A DNA stretch of 64,000 nucleotides from Symbiodinium kawagutii (GCA_009767595.1 VSDK01012844.1:521227-585226), one strand, 5' to 3'; positions 53,173-63,843 are shown, numbered from the stretch's first letter. Translations and numbers: made by a program. The notes: a model not told the origin generated them from the letters alone.

Positions 53173-55170
53173 GTCAACTGTCAATTTGGTAGATGATTGT
53201 CCCCATCTGTCTCAGGCATCATCAAACATGTAAACTCAAAGCCTTGGCGTCATTCAGCTCACTTGTTCAGGTGCTGTCTTTTGTATTTATACAATGAATC
53301 GTGTATCAACACTTGATAGCCCTTTAATCATAAGCATCAGAGACATGCACATAGTGTAGATATGCTTGTACAGTGTATATATGTTTATAGGTGCATCATG
53401 GTGTATCTTTATGTTTGATTTGCATAAATTCACACGTGTATTTATATGTACATGTGTTTAGCCTTTAGTTGAGGTGTATACAGATATAGGTTTGTGCAGC
53501 GTGACAATTCCGAACTAGATATGTCACTTTTCAAATGCACAGATAGTCATAGTCATCTTACGCACGATTAATCCTGTATACTTGACACTTGATCTCGTAT
53601 GTTTCCTATCATGGTTGGCCATTCTCCCCCTGGGCCCACCATTTTCGATTGTTGACCTATATTTGCTTTTCATCAACGTGGAGTGTTTGTATTCCTCGCA
53701 ATGAACGCTTTTCGAACCATACAAGTGCAATTATTATCCCCCTGTAAGAGTCAGCAGCATGAACAATTGTCAACCAACACTCTGGGTTTTCGCTACAATT
53801 ACACCCTTGGGTACCGTTCACTTTTGACCACATTAAAATTAGTCGGATTCAATCCCTATCTATGATTGACAGTTATGGATTTACTGTATGCTCTTGTTTT
53901 TGACTAGGTTGTTTAGCCCCTGTATCCAGATAGCGTTAGCCGCCTCTGACTAATGAGACTTGTGCCATTGATAACCCATGATCATCTCTTCATATCCATT
54001 ATTGAGACTTATCAATCCTCATAATGATCCAGAACCATGGTAGACTACTATCTCTATCAATTGAGCCTTTCCAATAATTTCATACCCACTCAGAATCCCA
54101 ACCGTAAGCATAACTTGCCATTGCTTAAGTCATGATGCATTTTTTTCCGCTCTCATTCAAACCATAAACCTTCTTCATATCCGTTCTTAATCTCTGCAGT
54201 TGTCCCATTCCGAAGCATGAAGAGCGGCAATGACTTCTTAACCATAGTTAACCATCCAAAATCCTAGATTTTAATGAACCATAGTTAACCACCTTAACCA
54301 AAGTCAACCATACTTAACCATTAATATTGATCCTACCGGAATCCCTACTTGAGTGTGTACCCCCCCACTGCCACTGCTTATTTTGGCTACCACCGGGGGT
54401 TCGTTCACCCACCTGAGCGGCTGTGGGTCAAGACCACCCCCGGTGTACCGGAATCAGCCACTGTTTTCCCTGTCATTTGTTATTAAGCCGGGCAAATCGT
54501 TGGTCTTTTAATGACCCAACTCGCCATTCAGATACTATTAGTATGGCTATTGTGAACCATTACTAGTCATTACTTGCTATTATGAACCATTAGTAGTGGC
54601 CATTATAAGCCATTATCAGCCGCTATCAACCATTCTTAGTGGCCACTAGCGATTATTACCCATTATCAACCATTCTTAGTGGCCATGATTCGCCATTGTT
54701 AGCCATTATCAACCATTTTTAGAGGCGATTATTAGCCATTATCAACCATTTACCAGTACAATCCAGTGCAGCTTCAGCTTAACCATTAATTAAGAACTCC
54801 CATATAGTGGATTATATTACATTGGTAATTCATGGATATCTCATTGATTCCTCGGCTTAAGCATCAATTACTTAACCATTCGATATGCCAGTAAGCTAAG
54901 GGAGATATAAACCATTGTCTACCATTGCTATACCAGGTTAGCTATTCTAAACCATTATAATCTGAACTATATTAACCATTACCAGTCACTAAAAAAACAT
55001 TTATAAACCACTACAAACCATTTATAACCACTATGATACACATATGAGAACCATTTTGGAGATTTTGGTCACCAATCATAATAAACTACTATAAGCCATT
55101 TTATCAACCATTCTATATTAAGCACTACCAATATAATAACCCACTATAAGCCATTCACCACGTTGACCTC
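53173..55170. other. non-coding stretch with AACCATTA-type tract
   Basis: No exon is supported. From about 53990 to 55150 the sequence is filled with AACCATTA, CCATTATCAACC and similar words, the opposite strand orientation to the 48840-49520 tract. A lone GGCTGTGGGTCAAGACC at 54418 recalls a family C end. Confidence 0.45.
54540..54740 (-). repeat. CCATTATCAACCATTCTTAGTGG minisatellite-like tract
   Basis: Degenerate repeats of TTAGTGGCCATTATCAACC. Confidence 0.65.
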
Positions 55171-55312
55171 TATGGGAAGTCCCACCGGGACAGCAGCTCC
55201 TAGGGTGGCAGCGCGCCGCGCTGGGGCAGCTTGAGAGCCGTGGAGGAAACCAATGCATCGACCACCGTGGCTCGGCGCGGTTCGGGTCACAAGCCGAGCC
55301 TTGCCAAGCATC
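55171..55312 (+). CDS. GC-rich exon
   Basis: The best frame reads EVPPGQQLLGWQRAALGQ, LESRGGNQCIDHRGSARF and GSQAEPCQAS to TAG near 55312. AG acceptor candidates lie at 55192 and 55195, and a CACC|GTGGCT donor at about 55266. Strong GC contrast. Other frames and the minus strand are partly open. Confidence 0.42.
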
Positions 55313-55683
55313 ATAGGTTTTGTTGGGGATGATTTCATGATTTATAAGGGATAAGAGGCAACAATTATAGGGGGATATACTAACCATATAAGGGATTATG
55401 ATTGTGAATGATGGGATAATAAGCAACAATTATAGGGTGTGATGGTTTGATAGAGGGTTATCATGGTTAATAGGGGGATAATAGCTGGGGATGACATCAT
55501 ATGAGGCTTTCTCAAGCCAATTTTGCGGACCCCCTAGTCCTCATCCAATAGGAAGCATCTATAGCAATAAACCACTAAGAACCATGGTCAAAGGGTGGTT
55601 TTTTAGAATAGGTAGCCTCCAAAAGAATGGATAGTTTAAGATAGTTGATACAATGAATGGTAAATATACTTGCAATGATTACA

Positions 55684-55787
55684 TGGTGGTTTCTCAAGCC
55701 ATAGGGAACCCCCAATGATGGTTGGATTATTGCGATAGATGGTAAATATTGGCAGGTTGGGGGCACCCCTATTTTGAGAAACACCCG
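55684..55787. mobile_element. family A element
   Basis: About 104 bp from TGGTGGTTTCTCAAGCC to CTATTTTGAGAAACACCC. A decayed left end of the same family (GGTGGTTTTTTAGAATAGG) lies 90 bp upstream. Confidence 0.7.
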
Positions 55788-56039
55788 GTATCATCAACAC
55801 TGATCATCCTCCCTTGCGGATTCCCTACCACGCAGTATTCACCGTTTATTAACGATTTTCACCCATGAAATGCAACCATTAATCATTGTTCAACCATCAA
55901 TAAAGATTATTAAGAGCCATTACCAGAAAATCAACCACCATCAACCTAATGGAAATGGCCATGAATCACCACTCAAGTAACCACCAGTTACCTTCAGCCA
56001 TGACCTTCACCGCTGATCGCTCGACGCCAGCGCTGTCAG

Positions 56040-56088
56040 GGCAATTTGCACCTAAAGGTGGAGCTGGAGAAGTCGGTGAATGTACAAG
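56040..56088 (+). CDS. small exon
   Basis: AG|G acceptor (GCTGTCAG|G) and a G|GTCGGC donor. Encodes GNLHLKVELEKSVNVQ. It is a clear coding-like island; the frame remains open to about 56135 if unspliced. Confidence 0.52.
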
Positions 56089-56148
56089 GTCGGCAACGTG
56101 GTGATCCCACCGTGGGTCTACGTGGAGATAGGGGTTACATATAACACC

Positions 56149-56271
56149 ATATGGCGAGCTGGGTCAATATTATTTAACCAATCATGGAGGATGATAACCG
56201 ACAAAATATAGGGTAAACAATGGTTAGTGATAGGGGAACCAGGGGTCCGGGGTTTTGACCCACAGCCATAT
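56149..56271 (+). mobile_element. family C element
   Basis: From ATATGGCGAGCTGGGTCAAT to TTTTGACCCACAGCCATAT, with GGGTAAACAATGGTTAGTG and GGGGAACCAGGGGTCC. Confidence 0.75.
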
Positions 56272-56434
56272 AACGATTAAGCGGAGTTTATAGTGGGGGA
56301 GAATCACCAACAAACTTGTGGTTACATGTGGTTGATCGATATATAGTTGATGATGGTTCCTAATAGAGGATAATCACGAATGATAATGGTTCAATAACTA
56401 TGAGAGATGAAATCTACGTGGATATACCTTGATT

Positions 56435-56536
56435 TAGGCTTCTTAAACTTGGGAACCCCCAAGATGGATAGGTTACTACTAGAAATGATTGCCATTGGAT
56501 TATTTTTTTGGGAACGGCTATTTTGAGAAACCACCA
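56435..56536. mobile_element. family A element
   Basis: TAGGCTTCTTAAACTTGGG at the left and CTATTTTGAGAAACCACCA at the right, 102 bp. Confidence 0.65.
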
Positions 56537-57273
56537 TGTATCATGTAATCATTAATTGTAAATATAGGGTTTTAAGTATGCCATATTTCTACATGTTTTG
56601 CTTGAGACACAATTCCAAACCTTAGATTGATAGTTATAACATGATCCTCGTATATTACAAATATATTTGAATATGAAGTTTTAACACTGTGTTTTGTTAT
56701 ATAAAGATGGAATCAGATGAATTGAGGTTTTGGTTATTTGCATACCTTGTTTCAATCATGAAGATATGATTTTTTGGTATTCCTTTGGTATCAGAGATTC
56801 TTGGAAAATCTCATATAGGCACATGAAGCATAAAGCATCTACATGTCCTACATCAACTGATCCATCATTAACCATTTGAACATCATGAAACAGCATATGC
56901 AGCATAAACCGTCGTGATTCGTCATTTGCCATCATTTAATGAGCACAACATTAACGAACTAATCATCATTATCCAGAATAGGTATTGATTTTAATGATAG
57001 CCATAACAATCTCATTATAAAATGGAGAACCATGATTCTATTGGTTGATTTACCTCATTCTTGATTGGTTATTCACCATGTAGAACTATCAATAGAGATT
57101 TCATAACATTGGTGAATTATATAGATTGGTTGATTAATCTCATTCTTGATTGATTCTTGGTACCCATCAAGGTGAAGCCCATCATGAAAATACCCATCAT
57201 TCATATCTCATCATTGACCTCAATCTATTGGTTGATCAACCACATCGTGAATAACAACCATCCGAACGATCAG

Positions 57274-57410
57274 CAACCCCGTTGCGGCCCACGAAAACAC
57301 AAGGCCGGCCCCGCATGGCACAGGAGTAGCAGGCAGCAGTAGTGACTACACATCGGCTCTCGGTGGAGGGCTTAGGAGGAGCTGCGATCAGTTCCCGAGG
57401 TTGGAGCAGA
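57274..57410 (+). CDS. possible exon
   Basis: AG at 57272-57273 (CGATCAG). One frame is open through NPVAAHENTRPAPHGTGV and AGSSSDYTSALGGGLRRS, then CDQFPRLEQKSGG. Two other + frames are partly open. The 3' edge is not fixed. Confidence 0.38.
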
Positions 57411-57505
57411 AATCGGGTGGTGAATCTACGGGGTTTCCATAGGGGATTTTTTCATGGTGAAATCATGGGGTGAATCACAGGGGTTTCCATAGGGGATTAG
57501 AATGG
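57411..57505 (+). repeat. direct repeat GGGGTTTCCATAGGGGATT
   Basis: Two copies of about 20 bp (57429 and 57480) within a duplicated ~50-bp unit (GGTGAATC...GGGGTTTCC). Confidence 0.7.
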
Positions 57506-57629
57506 TGAAGTTTTTCTCACAAAATCGTGGTGGTGATTCTATGGTCTTTTCTTCTGACATATAGCGGATTATAATAGTTTTTGTGATGGGCGATCATCAC
57601 CAACAATCATGGGGCTAAACCACTACTAT

Positions 57630-57743
57630 ATGGTTTCTCACAATAGTGGGCCCCAATATGGATGGTTTATTACGTGTTTTTCCTATAGATAGTTGATATG
57701 AAGGATGATTTGGGGGGCCCTACTTTCATTAAATTTATCACCA
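57630..57743. mobile_element. diverged family A element
   Basis: TGGTTTCTCACAATAGTGGG and CCCCAATATGGATGG at the left, GGATGATTTGGGGGG and CTACTTTCATTAAATTTATC at the right. Confidence 0.5.
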
Positions 57744-58069
57744 AGAACCAGGAGCAAGAGCATATGGATATGCAATTTGTACTACAGTATAAATGTCTGT
57801 CTTTCGGGGTACAAAAACCAGAAGCAACCATCCCAAATTATGTCATCTGAAAACCAGCTGTTTTTGTCGTACAGTTGCATTACTTTGTCGGTTGTAGATG
57901 TGATTCACATTGATTCACCACCAACCAATATTTGTATTAGATATCCCTGTCTCAAGTTATAGAGCAAATGCAGGGATATTTGAGCCAAACTACTTAAGTA
58001 CATCTCAATATCTTTTAGTTACGAAACTTATCAAATATCACAATAACAACTACTCAAGAACTTATGCAA

Positions 58070-58245
58070 CGAATGTGATTCACCTCAAGTTGTACCACAA
58101 CTACTTAAACGCTTTCGATCGGCCAGAGCCCACAGCAACTGCCCAAGATCTGCGTCACCGAGGTTTGTACGTTGCCGCCGGGCCCTCAGAATTGATGCAG
58201 GGAATGATGATTTGTAAGGGATGCTGCTGGATAAATGATGGGTAA
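58070..58245 (+). CDS. possible exon, frame ambiguous
   Basis: One + frame reads FDRPEPTATAQDLRHRGL and YVAAGPSELMQGMMICKG to a stop near 58245; another reads SIGQSPQQLPKICVTEVC. AG sites lie at several places (for example CCCACAG at 58135). Confidence 0.33.
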
Positions 58246-58829
58246 GTGAGTGTTCACTGAAAAAGATACCATCGTTGAGGATGCTTATATGAATGAGTAT
58301 GTGATGGTCAAGGATGGTGAAACAAGTGATTAAGTGATAGTTAAGTCAGTGATGCTTAAAGGAATGATTAAATGATAGTTAAGTGATGGTGAACTGATAT
58401 TAAGTGATGGCAAGATCAGCTTGATAATGTTATGATACGCATGCTCGGCCAGTTAGATTAGATTGATAGTATACCAGGCCAGACTACGGCGGATTATCTG
58501 GTTGATGATTGCAAATCATTCACCAGGTATATATTAATAGCGTCCCTGGCAGGTTTTGAGCAACTCAATTCGATGCCGTTTGTCCATCAACAGTGTAGTT
58601 TGTAGCTTTCAGGGTAGGCAAATACTCGCTATTGTCCACATTTTGCATGTATGATTTCATTGCCAACAGGTGCCTATTTTTAGTCACGAGGCAAACGTAG
58701 GTACATGTGTCATCCCCTGCCAACAGATTTTGGGATGGTTCATACCATTTGGTACCTGTGATTGGTGGACCCCAAATGTTTGCCTGTGATGAAACATTAT
58801 TGCCCAACCCACCAACCAGTTGAACCCTT

Positions 58830-59325
58830 TGGCTACCATTATCAACTATGATTAAGGCATGGGCTCAACGGCGCCTAGCATCCAGGAAGTCAACTCAACA
58901 GCCATCTCTGTTTGTCATCAACCATGATCAAACACTCATTGGCCACATTATGGTTGTTAATTACATCCCTATTTGATCCCAAGACCATTCCCATTGTTTT
59001 TTACTCATTTACCATCGACCCATTGTAAACTACCACCAATCATAAAGGCAGCTATTAACCACCACTATAACCGTTCATCCTCATTATCCATCATCATCCA
59101 CTTCACGGTAATTATACAGAAAAATATCCACTATCAAAATAACCATCATTAAATAACCCCTAGTAACCAGCAAAGGACTGTATCCATCAATTAACCACTA
59201 GGGGTTGATACTAGGGGTTGATTGTATCCTATTAACCATCTACTTTACTGGTTACCATCATTAAATAACCCCTAGTATCCATCAATGAACCACTACAAGC
59301 CCTTACTAACCACCACTACTCCTGG
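58830..59325 (-). repeat. AACCATTA/ACCACTA word tract
   Basis: About 500 bp of degenerate TTAACCACTA, CATCATTAAATAACC words in one orientation. GGGGTTGATACTAGGGGTTG and repeats of TTAAATAACCCCTAGTA occur inside. Confidence 0.6.
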
Positions 59326-59371
59326 GTGAGGCGCCGGTCCATGCCCTGCCGTTTTGGACGCCGCGGCCCAG

Positions 59372-59441
59372 GTGGTTCTGGTGGCTGGGAAGTACCTGCG
59401 TGGTGCCTTCCAGGCGGCCACCGGAGGAGTCATGGTGGATG
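59372..59441 (+). CDS. exon of an unidentified gene
   Basis: AG|G acceptor (CGGCCCAG|G) and a G|GTCGAC donor. Encodes VVLVAGKYLRGAFQAATG then GVMVD, 23 codons plus one base. The frame is open upstream as PAVLDAAAQ, so the 5' edge might lie further left. High GC between repeat tracts. Confidence 0.55.
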
Positions 59442-59458
59442 GTCGACGTTTGTTGGTG

Positions 59459-59600
59459 AATGATGGTTGATACCAGTGGTTAATGATGGTTAAAGTTGGT
59501 TGATGATGGTTGACGATGGGTAATAATGGTTGATGATGGTTGATGATGGTTGATGTTGGTTGATGTTGGTTGATGATGGGTAATGTTGGGTAATGTTTAA
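59459..59600 (+). repeat. TGGTTGATGATGGTTGATG tract
   Basis: About 140 bp of 9-12 bp words in one orientation, the opposite of the tract just upstream of the exon. Confidence 0.8.
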
Positions 59601-59998
59601 TGATGCTTTAACTATACGATGATAGTGGTTCATGATGGTCGATGAGGTCGATGCCAATGATCATAGTCAACGGTTGCTGACAAATGAGTAGAAACCAATG
59701 GTGGCTTGATGATGAAGAGTGGCCGGCGATGATTATCACTTGTTTGAAGATGGCAAAATAAAAGTGGTTAAGGATGGCTAATGCAAATAATGGGTAACAA
59801 CTAACAAATTCATAGCAGAAATGAAATGTAACAATTGTTGTTGAAAGTATTAATAGTTGTTTGGTGGTTTCCAATAGACTTCGAAGCGGTAGTATAATGA
59901 ATCTATTATGATTATAAATGTTGGCTAATCATTATCATTAGTGAATATCGTTGTGACTACTCACTATGAATTCATGAGCATAATGATCATAATGAATA

Positions 59999-60105
59999 TG
60001 GTGGTTTCTCAAGTCATAGGGGTGCCCCTAAATCATCCATGGTTAACCATTTGTAGTTCTAAATCAACCATAACTTTGGGGGTTCCCTATTTGAAGAAAC
60101 CACCA
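59999..60105. mobile_element. family A element
   Basis: 107 bp from TGGTGGTTTCTCAAGTC to TATTTGAAGAAACCACCA, with GGGGTGCCCCTAAATCATCC. A well-preserved copy. Confidence 0.75.
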
Positions 60106-60813
60106 CATATGCTTATCGTTAATGTTGGTGAATCAGTTGGTGGCTAAAAATCACAGCCACGAGCAGCGTCTTCAGGGAGCTGGGATAGAACAACCAGAAT
60201 TCCGCTGGGTTTTGATTCGCGTAGTCGTGGTTAAGAACCGTTGATAGTGAAATAGTTATAATATAATGACTCAAAATGGTCATAAGCATAGGTTGATGAG
60301 TCATTGTTATAATTGACTATTGGTGGTTATCACGACTCATAATCAATATTGACAGTCCTATTAATCAAGATTGATGGTGAACAACTTTGAATCATCATAA
60401 ATGACCGTTGGTTATGTCACACATGTTGATGGCCAACAATCATAATGGGTAGTGTGAGATATCATTCATGAGAGTTGATTCTAGCGGATGATGATAGTTC
60501 ACGCTCGTTAGTCATATTTGGTAATTCAGCAAGCAATCAAAAGGTGAGAGCCAAACGCTCGAGCATGGCTGAAAGAAGTGACTTGGCCGGTGTTTCCCTA
60601 ACCAAAAATGGTTAATAGAAAATCCGGTTTATAGCATATAATACCCTCTGTATATATATATATATATCATGTTTGAAAACCTACTGATCAAATCCTCAAC
60701 AGTAGTGGTTTGCATTGGCTCCAAATTGTGGTCGTTGCATGTGCGCTACAGCACTTAGCGCCACGTAGCCACGTAGCCTTGGGCCATCATGGACTGCGCC
60801 GTTCATCCATCAG

Positions 60814-60889
60814 GGAGCCTCTAAACAAGCGATCTACGACGAAATTCCTGACGTGCACGTCTTCCTGAATCTGATCGAGGCACCTGGCG
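60814..60889 (+). CDS. exon joined in phase to the next one
   Basis: AG|G acceptor (CATCCATCAG|G) and a G|GTGTGT donor. Encodes GASKQAIYDEIPDVHVFL then NLIEAPG plus one base. That base joins CA of the 61231 exon to give Ala and continues the frame, so the two are probably consecutive exons of one gene. The joined peptide looks helical and soluble; no family is recognised. Confidence 0.62.
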
Positions 60890-61230
60890 GTGTGTTGGGG
60901 CTTCGTTGGTGCTTGTTGTTGCGGCATATTATAATCATTTTCAACTCTCAATTAACCATGTATCAAGCATCATTATAATAGTCAACCATCTCTACAACCA
61001 TATATCAACCATGCATTTACCACATATCAACTTGCTTATTTTGGGGGATCATGATCCATCAATTGCAATAGCAGCGGTATGAACCATACTCCATTTTGCG
61101 GGATCGAAAGCTGCTGATATTCCAGTCATCAGGAACCACCTGCAACATCTTAGCACCAAAATGTCCCTGTTAGCTTTGTCAGTCATCAACTCAGCATGAC
61201 AAGCACCATGGAAGCACCACACGGCTCCAG

Positions 61231-61340
61231 CATGGCGGATCCTGCACACTGCCTGGAACCAGGCGATCAAGATGGCTCGGGAACACGGCGACCTGCACGT
61301 GGAGTTCGAGTTGTACTACTGCCTGATGCAGGCGCCGGAA
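61231..61340 (+). CDS. exon following 60814-60889
   Basis: AG acceptor (GGCTCCAG|C). Encodes WRILHTAWNQAIKMAREH, GDLHVEFELYYCLMQAPE. The alternating pattern of hydrophobic and charged residues suggests helical repeats. The donor is uncertain: CAG|GCGCCG (GC type) near 61332 or CCG|GAAGC near 61337. Confidence 0.6.
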
Positions 61341-62398
61341 GCAAATCATTCAACCACTCACGGTGATCAGTCAATGATAGTGAATTTAATGATAGTCAGT
61401 GATGGTAAATGATAGATGATAGATGATCAACTTAAGCATCACTATCATTGACCACTAGTGAAGCCTTAATCATCATCATTATCAATTAACCACTAGTGAG
61501 ACTGTAGTTAAGCTTGGTGGAGCGCCGGTCCCACTAACAGTTCATCGACAATTAGTCAACGAAGATCAAGAAATCAGACTAAGCAGAGTCGGAAATCAAC
61601 AATGAACCACATAGCTGGCGATGACCACCGATGAACGAATCCTTAAGCAGTATCCAATTGTTCTTTTGATCAATCATGAATCAACCATTACTATTCATTC
61701 TCAACCATAAATCAACCATTACTTTCCAGAATTATCAACCATGTCTTGACCACCATTAATCACTATATCAATCATCATTCACCAGCAACCATCATCACGA
61801 GCCATCAACCATCACTTCTCACACCACGAGATCCGATCGCCGCAATGAACTCACCAGTGACCTGATCAGTCAGACCGTCGGACCTTGAACTGAACACGCC
61901 TCGCGGTCAATCTAAAGGAACCGATGAAGTAAAACTGCGTCATTGGCCGCGATTAATACATGTCATAGGTGTGTTAAATGATCACCTCGGATTAATACAT
62001 TCCATAGGTTCATCAAGTAGTAAATGAATTCTGGGGTTGAAATCCTCAAAGGAATGTAGTTAAAGGATTAAGACCCTCAACGGAACCAGTCATGTTTACC
62101 TCGGATGAATACATTCCATTGGTAATTGAGGAAGTACCATCTAAATGGAAAATCAGGAAAAACAATTGTTTTTTCGCGGATACCCCCTATTAATCAACCA
62201 AGGGTTTGTTAATCCAGGGTTGGCATTTATATTATGACTATGATCGTTTGTCACTCGGTCAAGCTAGGGAAAGCAATATTTGTGACAAAGTCTCATTGAT
62301 TTGGTGGATACTGTAGACCCTTTTTTCTTTCTCTGTTTTTCTTTTTTCTCTCTCCCTCTCTCTCTCTCTCTCTCTCCCTGTCTCCCTTTTTCGGAGAG
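61341..62398. other. presumed intron with short direct repeats
   Basis: Contains AACCATTA words (61680-61810), three copies of TCGGATTAATACATTCCAT-like 20-mers (about 61945, 61990, 62103), and a CT tract at the end. No exon seen. Confidence 0.4.
62332..62378 (+). repeat. CT microsatellite that may serve as a pyrimidine tract
   Basis: About 15 CT units with CCC interruptions, ending 20 bp before an AG and a coding-like stretch. Confidence 0.85.
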
Positions 62399-62461
62399 TC
62401 ACCGGGGCTGCGGAAATTTGACATAGACCTCCACTATCCATTGCTCAAGACGACGAACTGA
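62399..62461 (+). CDS. likely terminal exon after a CT tract
   Basis: AG at 62397-62398 (CGGAGAG) after a long CT tract and TTTTTC. Encodes SPGLRKFDIDLHYPLLKT then TN and TGA at 62459-62461. It may end the gene of exons 60814 and 61231, but phase could not be checked because their donor is unsettled. Confidence 0.45.
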   Translation, partial: SPGLRKFDIDLHYPLLKTTN

Positions 62462-62857
62462 CTATCCATTCTCTAATTATAGGTGACATGGTGTGGTTTA
62501 GCCGATGGGAAGGCACAGCATTTGAAATACTTAGCATTCAAATGATGCAGTAACAAACTGCAAAGAAGCATTAGCGATATCCAGTTGAATGAAGCATTTG
62601 TACTATTTATTGCTATATTCTGTACAGAAGGTTTTTGCCACTTCTTTTCTGTACAATTGTTGAGTCATGCTATGCTCTTTTCTGTTTAAATAAAGCATTA
62701 TAAACAATTCTACAGAATTTTTTTTGCTGTATGTAGAGTTTAGTTTACACTTTCGGTAGAATTGTTTACAATGCTATGAACATTGTTTAATGCTATAAAT
62801 CTTCTATGCTGTAAAGATTGTTGAGTTAGTTTGCACCACTTTCCGCTGCACGACCAG

Positions 62858-62938
62858 GTCTTGCGTTCCACGCACATCTTATTGCGCATCGGAGGACGGA
62901 ACCCGTTTCATCACACGATTGAAACCAGTGGAACCTAG
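62858..62938 (+). CDS. possible terminal exon
   Basis: AG|G acceptor (CACGACCAG|G). Encodes VLRSTHILLRIGGRNPFH then HTIETSGT and TAG at about 62936-62938. Other frames are open as well. Confidence 0.4.
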   Translation, partial: VLRSTHILLRIGGRNPFHHTIETSGT

Positions 62939-63027
62939 GGTAAACCAACGATAATATAGGGTATTTGTATAGGGGGTAACTACCATCACTAGTGATTGCT
63001 GCGAAAGTTGGGTGTCCCTAAGACTTG

Positions 63028-63125
63028 CTGTTTGGTGGTTTCAAACATCTTTTAATTTCCCTAGTAGCTATTGACAAATGGTTGAATGACTTATTCTTTG
63101 CGTAGGGGTTGAAACCACCAACCAG
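63028..63125. mobile_element. family B element
   Basis: 98 bp from CTGTTTGGTGGTTTCAAAC to GGTTGAAACCACCAACCAG, with TTTTAATTTCCCTAGTAGC and ACAAATGGTTGAATGACTT. Confidence 0.78.
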
Positions 63126-63410
63126 CTCGTTATTTTTGATGCATTTGCATTTATGCCTCTCCGTGTGAAGGGAGATCTGGGAGAACAATGGCATGTGTTG
63201 CAATCACCAGTTTGGAAGCAAACAAAGATGAGCATCAGAACAATCTTGAGAGATCACCAGGTATGGCTTTGTTCAACAATGTTGTACCCCCAAAACTGGT
63301 GGTTTTCCTAACAGTAGTTTATTGGATGATTTGTAGATTGGAAAGAATATTGGAAAATGGCATCTACCAAGCATCTGGTTTTCAACAAAAACAGCTGGTT
63401 TTTAACTGGA

Positions 63411-63700
63411 TGCTTAAGTAGATACCATTCTTGGATGTTCAGCAGATACCATGATTGGATGCTTGATTAGTAGATACCATTCTTGGATGGTTAGTAGATA
63501 ACTATCCTAGTGGTGTTTTTCATTATTGGATGCTTAGTAGATGCAGCCCGCGGGCTCTGCCCACTTCATCAAAGTCAAGTCAAAATGCTTAGTAGATACC
63601 ATAGTTGGATGGCTAGTAGATACCATAGTTGGATGGCTAGTAGATACCATGACTATCCTAGTGGTGCTTTTTATTGGATGCTTAGTAGATACCATGACTG
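63411..63700 (+). repeat. minisatellite TTGGATGCTTAGTAGATACCA
   Basis: About nine copies of a 22-30 bp unit (TTGGATGGCTAGTAGATACC), interrupted at 63536-63590 by a GC-rich piece that may be a small exon (HFIKVKSK in one frame). Confidence 0.85.
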
Positions 63701-63704
63701 ATGG

Positions 63705-63843
63705 ACTGGCGCCCGGTGTTGAACTCTCGTAGCCATGGGTTCAACCCACCTGCATGGCTTCGATGTCGATTCGTGGTGCTGGTCCTCGCCCTTGGTGCGA
63801 TTTCGTTCATGGTGTCCAATCTGGGATATATTGACCATCATTA
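63705..63843 (+). CDS. possible coding stretch with a membrane-helix-like segment
   Basis: One frame reads HGFNPPAWLRCR then FVVLVLALGAISFMVS and NLGYIDHH to TAG at 63841-63843. Another starts at ATG 63735 (MGSTHLHGFDVDSWCW) and could be the beginning of a new gene. I cannot choose between them. Confidence 0.33.

Noticed and set aside
54370..54440. Possible spliced-leader relic near TTTTGGCTACC
   Set aside because: It lacks the rest of the 22-base dinoflagellate leader; no other convincing leader relic was seen in the window.
63018..63203. Minus-strand frames containing LVGGFNP-type peptides that recur at 17214 and 63018
   Set aside because: The shared peptide is the family B inverted end translated on the minus strand.
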